A stretch of DNA of 64,000 nucleotides, taken from Pseudomonas sp. FP2196 (lineage in GTDB: Bacteria; Pseudomonadota; Gammaproteobacteria; Pseudomonadales; Pseudomonadaceae). Below, piece after piece: positions 16,629-24,739 of this stretch. The translations under genes were made by a program, and so were the position numbers. The stretch lies in NCBI RefSeq assembly GCF_030687715.1, contig NZ_CP117445.1, positions 2,290,501 through 2,354,500 of the forward strand, read 5' to 3'. The notes below the pieces were generated by a model that was not told the DNA's origin, did not search any database, and was given only the letters and a program-made list of their open reading frames with translations. The number at the start of each line of letters is the position of its first letter. Positions within the stretch are counted from its first letter, which is position 1.

Positions 16629-16809
16629 CCACCTTTTTTTGCATTGATGCGATCAAAGCATCCATTTCCGCCATCACTTCATCATGCGAAATACTCGGGC
16701 GTGGATCATCTTTTGATGCCTGCACTTTGGCACGAAACCAGCGGTCATAGCTGTTAGCTTGCTCTTCGCTTTCAAACTCTGAACCGATGGGGAAGATTTT
16801 GCCGTCCAT
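16618..16809 (-). CDS. Cognate antitoxin of the ParE-type module
   Basis: 63 aa, start at 16809 preceded by GGAGG at 4 bp spacing. The longer frame to 16893 is rejected because it lacks a ribosome site. The acidic, helical sequence with SISHDEVMAEMDALIASM is typical of the toxin-wrapping half of type II antitoxins; a DNA-binding N-terminus is not obvious. Upstream (16810-17043) there is no gene; an imperfect AGGAAA/TTTCCT hairpin followed by T's is present near 16967. Confidence 0.8.
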   Translation of the reverse strand: MDGKIFPIGSEFESEEQANSYDRWFRAKVQASKDDPRPSISHDEVMAEMDALIASMQKKVDAD

Positions 16810-17043
16810 AGAGCCTCCGGGATCAATGCCTGGCAGTCTATTTGGAATAGGGTTTGTTGTCGTCGCTGTCTGGATGAGTTGCACGTCGGTCAAGCTCCAT
16901 TGAGATCAATATGTCCCGACAAATCCTAGACCGCGCACTTCCGACGGCCAACCGCCATGAGCGGTAGGAAATCCCGCCGGCTTTCCTGAAAACATTCTTT
17001 TTTCTGTAGGACTCAAACGATTTTAAACGCTACGCCAAACATA

Positions 17044-17083
17044 TAAAAAAACCGCGACCCACTTCACCAGAGAATCGCGGTTC
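17044..17083 (-). terminator. Terminator of the csgBA operon
   Basis: The inverted repeat AACCGCGA (17050-17057) / TCGCGGTT (17075-17082) is followed on the - strand by a T-run, 16 bp after the csgA stop codon. Confidence 0.85.
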
Positions 17084-17098
17084 ATCAACACCCAACCC

Positions 17099-18550
17099 TT
17101 ACTGCTGCAAAACACTCGCCTGGTTAGCCGACCCGAACTGTTGAATATTCGCCGTCTGCGTCATCCCGCTCTGGTCCACATTGGCAATGTTCCCCGTCCC
17201 GCCCTGGGTCACGTACGCCACGTTCATGGTGTCAGCCTGTTTGACCGTGATCATGTTGTCGCTGCCATACAGCTGCGCGGTGTACGCCTGGTTGCCAGTC
17301 CCGGATTGATCGAATTCGGCGCTGTTGCCAGTGCCGTTCGACGAGCCCTGGATCAGGTTGGTGGTGCCGCGCTGATCGGAGATCAGGATGTTGTCGCTGC
17401 CGTTCTGATCGAAGTACAGCTCGTTGTAGGAATCAGCCTGTTTGACCGTGGTTTTGTTGCCAGTGCCGGTCTGGCTGGTGGTCATGATCTGGCCGACCCC
17501 ATCCTGGGTGAAGTTGGCGATGTTGCCAGTGCCGGCCTGAGTGACGTTGGCGCGCTGGTTGCTGCCGAATTGGCCGCCGGTTTGCGGGCCTTTCCAGTTG
17601 CTGGCGTAGACCTTGTTGTCGTTGCCCACGGAGGTGGCGTTGAGGACGTGGCTGTCGCCGTTCTGGTAGGTGAAGTGCACGTTGCCGTTGCCGACCTGGT
17701 ACAGCGCCAGTGTCGAGTTGACCGACTCGAACTGGTCGGCATAGATCGCGTTGGTGTTGCCAACCTGAGTGACGGCGGCGGTGTTGTTTTCGCCGAAGCT
17801 TTGGTCGACCACGGTTTCGTTGCTGTCGCCGTATTGGTTGACGGTGGCCTGGCTGGCGAGTTGTGCGTCTTGCCAGATCTCGGTGCCGTTGAGGTTACCG
17901 AACTGGTTGATGGTGATGTTGCCGCCGGTGCCGTCGCGCTGGTCGCCATAGGCGTAGTTGCCTTCGCCGGCCTGGTTGATACCGATCTGCCCGCCGCTGT
18001 GGGTGACCTGTTCGGCGGTGCCGTAGTTGGCGGTGCCGTATTGGGTGATCACCGAGCTATTACCGCTGCCCTCATAGAGTTGCTCGATGTTGGCTTCGTT
18101 GCCGTCGCCGTATTGGAAGGTTTTGGCTTCGCTGCCGTTTTGCGAGTCTTGATAGACGAACGAGAAGTTGCCGGTGCCTTGCTGTTGTTGCAGGGCCTGG
18201 TTGCCGGCGCCGAAGCCCAGTGACTGGCTGGCGTGGCTGGTGTTGAACGCGCCGGCTTGTTGCTGAGTGATGACACCGTTGTTTTCGAACAGTTGCTCGG
18301 CGTAACCGGCGTTGTAGTCGCCGACGGCGTCCTGGGTGATGACGCTAGTGGCGTTGTCTTGCACGGCGGCGGCGTTGTTGCCCTGGCCCAGTTGGGTCTG
18401 GGTGGTGGTGCTGAACGGGGCCAGGGTCTGCTTCACATCAGCGATGTTGGCAGTACCGGCCTGGCTCTGGGTGGACAGGCTGTCGTCGGCCATGGCCTGG
18501 GCACTGATCATGACCAGGAGGGCGGCGGTGAGGGGCGTCAGTTTGAACAT
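17099..18550 (-). CDS. csgA: CsgA-like major curlin, unusually long
   Basis: 483 aa with Sec signal (1-21, SAQAMA-DD). The mature chain is a continuous array of roughly 20 curlin repeats with the Q-x-G-x-x-N-x-x-x-x-x-Q spacing (for example QAGTGNIANFTQ, QSGTGNQAYTAQ, QYGDSNETVVDQ). E. coli CsgA has 5 repeats in 151 aa, so this is about three times longer. It would be exported through CsgG as an unfolded chain and form amyloid fibres on the surface. It is 27 bp downstream of csgB and is followed by a terminator. Confidence 0.93.
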   Translation of the reverse strand: MFKLTPLTAALLVMISAQAMADDSLSTQSQAGTANIADVKQTLAPFSTTTQTQLGQGNNAAAVQDNATSVITQDAVGDYNAGYAEQLFENNGVITQQQAGAFNTSHASQSLGFGAGNQALQQQQGTGNFSFVYQDSQNGSEAKTFQYGDGNEANIEQLYEGSGNSSVITQYGTANYGTAEQVTHSGGQIGINQAGEGNYAYGDQRDGTGGNITINQFGNLNGTEIWQDAQLASQATVNQYGDSNETVVDQSFGENNTAAVTQVGNTNAIYADQFESVNSTLALYQVGNGNVHFTYQNGDSHVLNATSVGNDNKVYASNWKGPQTGGQFGSNQRANVTQAGTGNIANFTQDGVGQIMTTSQTGTGNKTTVKQADSYNELYFDQNGSDNILISDQRGTTNLIQGSSNGTGNSAEFDQSGTGNQAYTAQLYGSDNMITVKQADTMNVAYVTQGGTGNIANVDQSGMTQTANIQQFGSANQASVLQQ

Positions 18551-18577
18551 GATTAACTCTCCGATGAGTGCAGTGCT

Positions 18578-19042
18578 TTAGCGATATTGCTTGACCGAAA
18601 CGCTCATGCCGTTGCCCGACTGGGTCACGGCGCTTTGCAGCCCCGCGCCGGCCTGCTCGATGCTGGCGTCGTTGTTGTTGCCGTTTTGCGAAATCTGCGC
18701 GCGGTTGTGGCTGCCGTTTTGGGTGATCGAGGCGGCGTTGCCGGAACCGTTCTGGGTGATCAAGGCCATGAGGTCGCTGCCCTGTTGCAGGATGTAAGCC
18801 TCTTGATTGCTGCCCGACTGCACGATCCGCCCAAGCAGCGACTGACCGTTCTGTTGCAGCAGCGCGAGGTTGGCCTGGCCGATCTGCTCGATCAGGGCTT
18901 GCTGACCCACCGGGGGTGGCAGCTCGCCGAGGTCGGTGCTGGTGGGCGCCAGGTCATCGTTGTCCATCAGATCGTCGGCGCGCGCGCCTGCACTGCTGCA
19001 CAGCAGGAGCAGGCAAAGCAGGGCGGCGGTCGGCGTGTTCAT
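18578..19042 (-). CDS. csgB: CsgB-like curlin nucleator
   Basis: 154 aa: signal peptide (1-22), an acidic N-terminal spacer, then about 5 curlin repeats (QIGQANLALLQQNGQ, QNGSGNAASITQNGS, QNGNNNDASIEQ) ending in a basic VSVKQYR. A basic last repeat is characteristic of the nucleator CsgB. The start at 19042 has AAGAGG 9 bp upstream and gives a clean signal peptide, so the in-frame extension to 19087 is not used. It lies between the two large secreted proteins upstream and csgA. Confidence 0.9.
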   Translation of the reverse strand: MNTPTAALLCLLLLCSSAGARADDLMDNDDLAPTSTDLGELPPPVGQQALIEQIGQANLALLQQNGQSLLGRIVQSGSNQEAYILQQGSDLMALITQNGSGNAASITQNGSHNRAQISQNGNNNDASIEQAGAGLQSAVTQSGNGMSVSVKQYR

Positions 19043-19114
19043 GGCGGAAAACCTCTTGGGCAATAAGCGCTCCAAGCCTGGCCCCACCCACCCGAAAGTG
19101 GGTGGGGCGCAGGT

Positions 19115-21346
19115 TCAAAGTGTGTTCACCGACACCGTGCGCACGGTGCCCTGGGACGAACGGATGGTCGCGGTCGGATTAGCCGATGGCACTATCAACG
19201 TGTTGGCCAGCGTCAGCCGCCAGCGGCCGGTCACCGGTACCGTGGTCGTGCCCAAAGTGACCAGCCCGGTCGGGGTGGTGACCTGCACGGTGATGGTGTT
19301 GCCGGTGGTCACCGAGGAGGTGCCGGTGAAGTCCCAGTTGAAGCGTCCACCGGAGCGTGCCTGCACCGTCGAGGCGGTGACCGTGAAGGTCTCCGCCGCT
19401 GGCCGTGGCGAGACTTGCACCGTCACCGTGGCCGACGTCGACTGGGCGCCGAAGCTGTCCCGGGCGATGTAGGTGAAGGTGGTGGTGAACGCCGTGGTCA
19501 CGGTGGCCGGTGGGGTGTAGGTAATCACCGTACCGTCGGTGCTGACCGTACCGCGGCCGACAGCAGGTTGGGTCAGGCTGGCGACGCCCAGCGGCACGTT
19601 GCCTTCCGGATCGGTGTCGTTGGCCAGGACGTTGATCGGGATCGCCACGCCCAGTGTCGCGACGCTGTCGGCGACTGCGGTCGGTGCCCGGTTGGGCGCG
19701 ACGGTGATGGTCACGGTGGCCGGTGCCGCCGAGGCCAGACCTTTGACGTCTTGTGCCTTGTAGGTGAAGGTCGTGGTCAATGGCGCGTTCACCACGGCTG
19801 GCGGGGTGTAGACCACAGCGGTGGAGCCGCTAAGGACGACGGTGCCCTGGCCGGCGGCCGGTTGGGTCAGCGCGGTGATGCTCAGCGGCGTGTCGCCGTC
19901 GGGATCGCTGTCGTTGGTCAACAGGCTGAGGGTGATCGGCACGCCGAAACTGGTGCTGCCGGCGTCGGTATTGGCGATCGGTGGCTGGTTTTCACCGGTG
20001 TTCGGCGCGGTGCCGACTACCTCAACAGCCTCGGTGTCGCTGCCGCCGGCGGCGGATTTCACCGTCACGATGGCCGGTGGCTGGGTCAGGTCGGCGATGG
20101 TGATGCGTTGCAGGGTGCCGGTTTTCGACAGACGTCCGTAACCCTGCGCGACCATGTCCGGCACGGCCACTTCATCGGTCGAGGTGGCCTCGATCAGCAA
20201 GCTGTGATTACTCCAGCTGTAGCGCGCGGTCTGTATTTTCACCACGTCGGTGAGTTTGGCCGACACGGCTGTAGGCCGCGTGGTGCCGGTAGGGTTGGTG
20301 GCGGTCACCACCACTACTGGCGGTACGGCGCCGGCGCCCAGGCGCTGACCAAAGAACAGGCCGTTGTTGTCACCCAGCAGACTGGTCTGACAAGGCGTCG
20401 GCGGCGGGCCGGGGAGCAATGCCACGGTTTCCCGGAAGCACAGCGCCGAGCTGCTGTCAGCCTTGGCGAAGACTTCGGCACGCACGCCAGCGGCAGTACG
20501 GTGATAGGTGGCGCGGTCGATTTCCACCTGAGTTTGCTGACGGTTGTCGAGCACCTTGCCGGACAGACTGAAGATATTGGACTGGATCGTGCCGGCGGGA
20601 CCGGTGATGCGTACGAAGTTGGTGTCGAACGGGCTGCCGGTCACCGCCTCGGTGAGATTCGGATCGCCAACGAAGGTTTCGGTGGCGCCGGTGTCCGGGT
20701 TCACCTCGGTATAAGGGCCGTTGACGCTGCGCAGGAACGGGCCGATAGCTCCGGTCAGCGCACCACTGAAGTTGCCCGGGGCACCGATGCCGATGTCGCG
20801 GGTGATGTTGATCGCCCGCCGACCGGGAGTGGTGACATTGACCGTCTCCACGCCGTAAGGGTGGGTGATGGTGTACGTGCCAGCGGTGGGTACCGAAACC
20901 CGAATGCGGATCCGCGCAAAGCTCGCCTGATCGCCATCGACCGGGTTCTCCGACGCGAACGCCGCTTCCATTGCGGCCACGTAGGCTTCCAGTTCATAAC
21001 CACTGTTACCGACTTGCGGGATGGTGGCTTCCGCCAGGAACCAGAAGGCTTCCGGTGGCCAGTTATCGGGGAAGATCATCGGCTGGGTATCGTCGTAGAT
21101 CCCAGGCTCGGCCAGCAAAATACACATGTAGGCCGGTGGTGTGCTGACAGGCACTCGCGAACTGGCGGCGCGCGACTGGCACAGCTCCATCGACAGCAAA
21201 TTGTTGTCCTGGTACCACATCGGGAATTTCCCGGTGGCGAAGGTGTAGGGGCCGGGGTCGACGGCGGCGAGTTGCGCATAGGCACTGCCGGTCAGCGAGA
21301 GAGCGAGCCCGAGCGCGTTGAGCGCAAAGCGTGGCCACTTGTTCAT
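19115..21346 (-). CDS. Large secreted Ig/cadherin-like repeat protein, paralogue 2
   Basis: 743 aa. Signal peptide (1-24, GSAYA-QL). Residues about 25-440 form an unnamed region shared with the neighbouring 21382-22728 product: AVDPGPY near the start, WYQD, and PFLRSVNGPYTE-NP-TGA. Two tandem bacterial Ig/cadherin-like domains of about 95 aa follow (PPIANTDAGS..., RAPTAVADSV..., each with LLTNDSDPDGD/VLANDTDPEGN-type loops), then a final beta domain. Start at 21346, with AGGAGG upstream; an ATG at 21385 overlaps the previous stop and is possible. Likely a cell-surface or matrix protein co-made with curlins. Function unknown. Confidence 0.8.
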   Translation of the reverse strand: MNKWPRFALNALGLALSLTGSAYAQLAAVDPGPYTFATGKFPMWYQDNNLLSMELCQSRAASSRVPVSTPPAYMCILLAEPGIYDDTQPMIFPDNWPPEAFWFLAEATIPQVGNSGYELEAYVAAMEAAFASENPVDGDQASFARIRIRVSVPTAGTYTITHPYGVETVNVTTPGRRAINITRDIGIGAPGNFSGALTGAIGPFLRSVNGPYTEVNPDTGATETFVGDPNLTEAVTGSPFDTNFVRITGPAGTIQSNIFSLSGKVLDNRQQTQVEIDRATYHRTAAGVRAEVFAKADSSSALCFRETVALLPGPPPTPCQTSLLGDNNGLFFGQRLGAGAVPPVVVVTATNPTGTTRPTAVSAKLTDVVKIQTARYSWSNHSLLIEATSTDEVAVPDMVAQGYGRLSKTGTLQRITIADLTQPPAIVTVKSAAGGSDTEAVEVVGTAPNTGENQPPIANTDAGSTSFGVPITLSLLTNDSDPDGDTPLSITALTQPAAGQGTVVLSGSTAVVYTPPAVVNAPLTTTFTYKAQDVKGLASAAPATVTITVAPNRAPTAVADSVATLGVAIPINVLANDTDPEGNVPLGVASLTQPAVGRGTVSTDGTVITYTPPATVTTAFTTTFTYIARDSFGAQSTSATVTVQVSPRPAAETFTVTASTVQARSGGRFNWDFTGTSSVTTGNTITVQVTTPTGLVTLGTTTVPVTGRWRLTLANTLIVPSANPTATIRSSQGTVRTVSVNTL

Positions 21347-21381
21347 GATGCCTCCTGATACGGATCTGGGCATGTGAGCGT

Positions 21382-22728
21382 TCATTGCACGATGACCACT
21401 TCTTCGGTATCGCTGCCGCCGTTGGACGACGTCACCCGAACCTTGGCCGGTGGTATCGGCGAGATCCCGGTGGCCAGGGTTTTCACCGCGCCGTCACCGC
21501 TCAGGGCGCCAATGGCGGCACCACTGAAGGAGCTGGCGGTGAGCACCGGCGGCGAGGTCTCGTCACTGGTCGAGGCGACCAGCGTCAGTTGCCCGGAGCT
21601 GAGGCTGTACTCGGCGCGCTGGATCACCACCAGGTCGGTCAGGGTCATGGGCAGGGTGGTTGGCGTGCTGCTGGCGATTGCCAAGTGGTTGTCGGCGGTC
21701 ACTTGCAGGGTGGTCGGTAAGGTCGGGTTGGCTGCCGATTGCGCGTACCAGGCACCGGTGGCGTTGGCTTCGGTCATGTTCAGGACCGGCGTGCTGCTGG
21801 TGACGGCCACAGTGCCCGGCGCGGGCGGAGCTTTCACAAACAAGTCCTGCTGGGCCACCGGTGCGCTGTCGCCGGCTTTGCGCGAGTAGGTGCTGCGCTC
21901 CGTGATCATCGGCGTTGGCCGCACTACAGTCGACAACTTGCCGGAGACGGCGAAAGTGGTCGAACGCAGATCCAGACCGTTAGGGCCTTCGATCCGCACG
22001 TAGTTGGTGTTGAACGGGCTGCCGGTGACCGCTTCGTTGAGGTTAGGGTCGCCGACAAATTGCTCGGCGGCGCCAGTCACCGGGTTGGTCTCGGTGTATG
22101 GGCCGTTGACGCTGCGCAGGAATGGGCCAATGTCTCCCTTGAGCGCGCCGTCATAGGTTTTCGGCGTGCCGATACCGATGTCGCGGGTCATGTTGATCGC
22201 GCGCCGGCCGGGGGTGTCGATGTTGAACACGTCGACGCCGTACGGGTGGGTGATCACGTAGGTGCCGGCGGTGGGTACATCGACGCGAATGCGGATACGC
22301 GCAAAGCTGACCTGATCACCTTCTATCGGTTCTTCGGCGGCGAACGCGGCTTCGATGGCGCTGACGAAACCGAGGTCGATCCCGCGTGCGGCATCGATGA
22401 TGGTGGTTTCGCCGGTGAACCAGAATGCTTCATCGGGGAAGTTGGTCGGGAAGACAATCGGCTGCGCGTCATCGAACACACCGGGCGTCGGCAGCAGTGT
22501 GCACATGTACGAAGGCGCACCGGGAGCGCTGGGCACTCGCGAGCTGAGCGCTTTGGACAGGCACAGATCCAGAGTGCGGCCGTGGGTGTCCTGATACCAA
22601 CTGGCGAAACCGCCGTTGGCGGGCGTGTACGGACCCGGATCAACGGCGAACAAAGCGGCCTGGGCAATGCCCTGGGCCAGGGCGCTCACGACCAGGACGG
22701 TCGCGGTTTTGGACAGTAAAGGGTGCAT
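21382..22728 (-). CDS. Secreted protein, paralogue 1 of the pair
   Basis: 448 aa with signal peptide (about 1-24, GIAQA-AL). The body matches the first two thirds of the next gene's product block by block (AVDPGPYTPANGGF, FARIRIRVDVPTAGTYVITH, FVGDPNLNEAVTGSPFNTN, a C-terminal SNGGSDTEEV) but has no Ig-like tail. It has Cys residues near the mature start (LCLSK ... MCTLL). I do not recognise the family. It is first in the fibre operon, ahead of the longer paralogue, csgB and csgA, so it is probably an accessory or anchoring component of the fibres. Confidence 0.8.
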   Translation of the reverse strand: MHPLLSKTATVLVVSALAQGIAQAALFAVDPGPYTPANGGFASWYQDTHGRTLDLCLSKALSSRVPSAPGAPSYMCTLLPTPGVFDDAQPIVFPTNFPDEAFWFTGETTIIDAARGIDLGFVSAIEAAFAAEEPIEGDQVSFARIRIRVDVPTAGTYVITHPYGVDVFNIDTPGRRAINMTRDIGIGTPKTYDGALKGDIGPFLRSVNGPYTETNPVTGAAEQFVGDPNLNEAVTGSPFNTNYVRIEGPNGLDLRSTTFAVSGKLSTVVRPTPMITERSTYSRKAGDSAPVAQQDLFVKAPPAPGTVAVTSSTPVLNMTEANATGAWYAQSAANPTLPTTLQVTADNHLAIASSTPTTLPMTLTDLVVIQRAEYSLSSGQLTLVASTSDETSPPVLTASSFSGAAIGALSGDGAVKTLATGISPIPPAKVRVTSSNGGSDTEEVVIVQ

Positions 22729-22788
22729 GAGTTAATCCCTCTATCAAAGTACCTGCCCCTTGGGGGTGGGTCAGTTGCAGAGGGCCTG

Positions 22789-22805
22789 TACACCTTCCAT
22801 GCCAA
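22789..22805 (-). promoter_or_regulatory. Possible sigma-54 promoter of the csgBA operon (weak -12)
   Basis: On the - strand, TTGGCATGGAAGGTGTA closely resembles the promoter at 5063-5079 (TTGGCATGAAGTGTGCG). It has GG-N10-GT instead of the invariant GC. It overlaps a perfect inverted repeat ACACCTT-N7-AAGGTGT (22790-22810) that could be an operator or part of the -12 region. Transcription would begin near 22779, about 50 nt before the first gene. Confidence 0.4.
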
Positions 22806-22894
22806 GGTGTGGCGAAAGTGCCAGAGAGGGCTGGATTAGAGGGCTTGCGGAGCTTGGAAGTAAGTTGGAGGTTCGGTCTGGACAGGGCGCCAGT

Positions 22895-22908
22895 CCCCAG
22901 GATTGGGG
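22895..22908. promoter_or_regulatory. Palindrome CCCCA-N4-TGGGG, predicted activator site
   Basis: A perfect copy (centre GGAT) in the divergent region, about 105-120 bp upstream of the -12 of the possible csgBA-operon promoter. That is the same geometry as at the two better sigma-54 promoters. Confidence 0.55.
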
Positions 22909-22927
22909 GCGGTGGGGATGCAAAAAC

Positions 22928-23016
22928 TGTGGGAGCGAGCCTGCTCGCGAAAGCGGACTTGCTGCGAAGAAAGTGTCGACTGACGCACCGCCTTCGCGAG
23001 CAGGCTCGCTCCCACA
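22928..23016. repeat. REPIN
   Basis: Inverted arms CTGTGGGAGCGAGCCTGCTC...AAG and CTT...GAGCAGGCTCGCTCCCACAG around about 38 bp. It separates the predicted activator site of the fibre operon from the first kinase gene. Confidence 0.85.
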
Positions 23017-23076
23017 GGGTTCTGCGGTGTTTGGCGACTAGCGCAATCGGGTAGATGGCCCCGCATCCGGGCAAAG

Positions 23077-23090
23077 CCCCAACCGTGGGC
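23077..23090. promoter_or_regulatory. Palindrome CCCCA-ACCG-TGGGC near kinase 1 start
   Basis: A copy with one mismatch in the right arm, 37 bp before the ATG of the first histidine kinase. It is too close to act as an ordinary enhancer for that gene; autoregulation is possible. No convincing GG-N10-GC pair was found for this gene. Confidence 0.4.
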
Positions 23091-23126
23091 TATAACCCTA
23101 TAGGTAAGTATCGGGAAGTCGCCGCC

Positions 23127-24575
23127 ATGAACATGCAGTCGAAATCGCTTCCAGTCGAGGACCGCAATCTACGGTTGAGCTCGCGCACGATGCCGTTCAA
23201 CCTGTTGCGCTGGTTTTCGCTGATCAGCATGGCCGTGATCGGCACTGTGGCCGTGGCGCTCGGTATGGTGTCGACACGGTTTGTGATCGACGAAAGTGTG
23301 CAGCGCGATGCCTTGCTCACCGCGCAGTTCATTCAGGCCATCGCCTCGGCCGAAGTGCGGCATGTCTCGATTCCCAACGTGCGGACCATGGGCGAGTTGC
23401 TCGATTCACGCTTGGACAAGGATTTTCCCGACGTTGATCCGGCGGCCCGGGCCAATGCCCGTGGGGAGTTTCTTGATCACATCGAGCACCTGCCGGATGT
23501 CATCCTCGCCAATATCTACGCCCCCGATCGATTGGTGATCTGGTCGACGAATCCGCAGCTGACAGGCACACGAATTCATGCCGACGAAGACCTTGATCGC
23601 GCCTTCGATGAAAAAATTCCGGTGTCGGCCAGTTATCACAACGTCGACAAGGCGCGCGAGGAGCAGAAATTCGTTACACCGCCGGACTACATCTTTATCG
23701 AAAACTACATTCCACTGTTCGACTCTGAAGGCAAGCATGTCACGGCGATGGTGGAAATCTACAAGGAACCCAAGGACCTGATTGCCCGTATCGAACGTGG
23801 GTTGACGCTGATCTGGCTGGCCACCGCGCTGGGCGGCGGGCTGATTTATCTCGGGCTTTACTGGATCGTGCGGCGCGCGGCCATCCTGCTCGCGGCACAG
23901 CAGAAACAACTGATCGCCAATGAAACCTTTGTCGCGCTGGGGGAGATGTCTTCAGCCGTGGCGCACAGCTTGCGCAACCCGCTGGCGACCATCCGTTCCA
24001 GCGCCGAACTGGCGCTGGAGTTCGACGCCGGCCCCGCGCAGAAGAACATCAACGACATCATCGGCCAGGTTGACCGCATGTCGAAGTGGGTGCGCGAGTT
24101 GCTGCAGTCGCTGCGCCCGCTCAACGATGACCCGGAACCGGTGAATCTGGTGGCGGCGCTGTACGAGAGTCTCGTGGCGTTCGAGCAACAGATAGCCAGG
24201 GCCGGCGTGCAAGTGGTGTTTCAGCCGCAAAGTACGCCGATGGTGATGAGCCAACCGATGCAATTGATGCAGATCCTCAACAGCCTGTTGGCCAACGCGC
24301 TGGAGGCCATGGACAAGGGCGGCACATTGACCGTCAGCCTCGAACCGAGCGGCGACCGAAGTGTGTGCGTGGTGCTCAGCGACACTGGCAAAGGCATGAA
24401 CGAAGAACAGCGCACCATGGCTTTCCGGCCGTTTTTCACGACCAAGGCGGGTGGCCTCGGCGTCGGTCTGGTGCTGGTCAAGCGCATCATGGAACGCTTC
24501 GGCGGCGGCGTGACGTTGGACAGCCGTGAAGGCGAGGGGACCACGGTACGCCTGGCGTTCCAGCTCGTCTCCTGA
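23127..24575 (+). CDS. NtrB-type membrane sensor histidine kinase, paralogue 1
   Basis: 482 aa. TM1 about 30-52, a periplasmic sensor region of about 180 residues, TM2 about 232-252, then the kinase core: H-box AVAHSLRNPLATIRSSAE with phospho-His H280, N-box NSLLANALEAM, G1 SDTGKGM, F-box FFTTK, G2 GLGVGLVLVKRIMERFGG. The ATG at 23127 is chosen over one 72 bp upstream because the latter would put the CCCCA palindrome inside the gene. About half its residues match the next kinase throughout, sensor region included, so both may sense related signals. It has no response regulator of its own directly behind it. Confidence 0.9.
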   Translation: MNMQSKSLPVEDRNLRLSSRTMPFNLLRWFSLISMAVIGTVAVALGMVSTRFVIDESVQRDALLTAQFIQAIASAEVRHVSIPNVRTMGELLDSRLDKDFPDVDPAARANARGEFLDHIEHLPDVILANIYAPDRLVIWSTNPQLTGTRIHADEDLDRAFDEKIPVSASYHNVDKAREEQKFVTPPDYIFIENYIPLFDSEGKHVTAMVEIYKEPKDLIARIERGLTLIWLATALGGGLIYLGLYWIVRRAAILLAAQQKQLIANETFVALGEMSSAVAHSLRNPLATIRSSAELALEFDAGPAQKNINDIIGQVDRMSKWVRELLQSLRPLNDDPEPVNLVAALYESLVAFEQQIARAGVQVVFQPQSTPMVMSQPMQLMQILNSLLANALEAMDKGGTLTVSLEPSGDRSVCVVLSDTGKGMNEEQRTMAFRPFFTTKAGGLGVGLVLVKRIMERFGGGVTLDSREGEGTTVRLAFQLVS

Positions 24576-24651
24576 TCCCCGATCCCCGTTGGCAAACCCC
24601 CATCCCCTCACCACAAGAAAATATGTTTGCCCCAAAACATTCATGAATTTC

Positions 24652-24690
24652 CCCCACCAATGGGTGCCACGCCCCAGTTACCTGGGAGTG
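24652..24690. promoter_or_regulatory. Two palindromic sites upstream of kinase 2
   Basis: CCCCA-CCAA-TGGGT at 24652-24665, and a looser CCCCA-GTTACC-TGGGA at 24672-24687. They lie about 70-100 bp upstream of the sigma-54 promoter at 24741. Confidence 0.5.
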
Positions 24691-24739
24691 GGGACACTCA
24701 CAGTGCCGCCAAATCCATGTGATCTCGGGACATGAGTTT

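Noticed and set aside
17141..18223. Long open frame on the + strand antisense to csgA
   Set aside because: It is the complement of the repetitive curlin repeats, with no ribosome site and a Val/Ala/Gly-rich composition; an artefact of repeat codon use.
17099..19042. Tandem repeats as a possible CRISPR array
   Set aside because: The periodicity is protein-coding (curlin repeats), without identical repeats or unique spacers.
19043..19087. Extended N-terminus of CsgB
   Set aside because: The added residues precede a complete signal peptide and the good ribosome site is at 19042.
23028..23048. TTTGGCGACTAGCGCAATC as sigma-54 promoter of kinase 1
   Set aside because: GG and GC are only 8 bp apart; the required spacing is 10.
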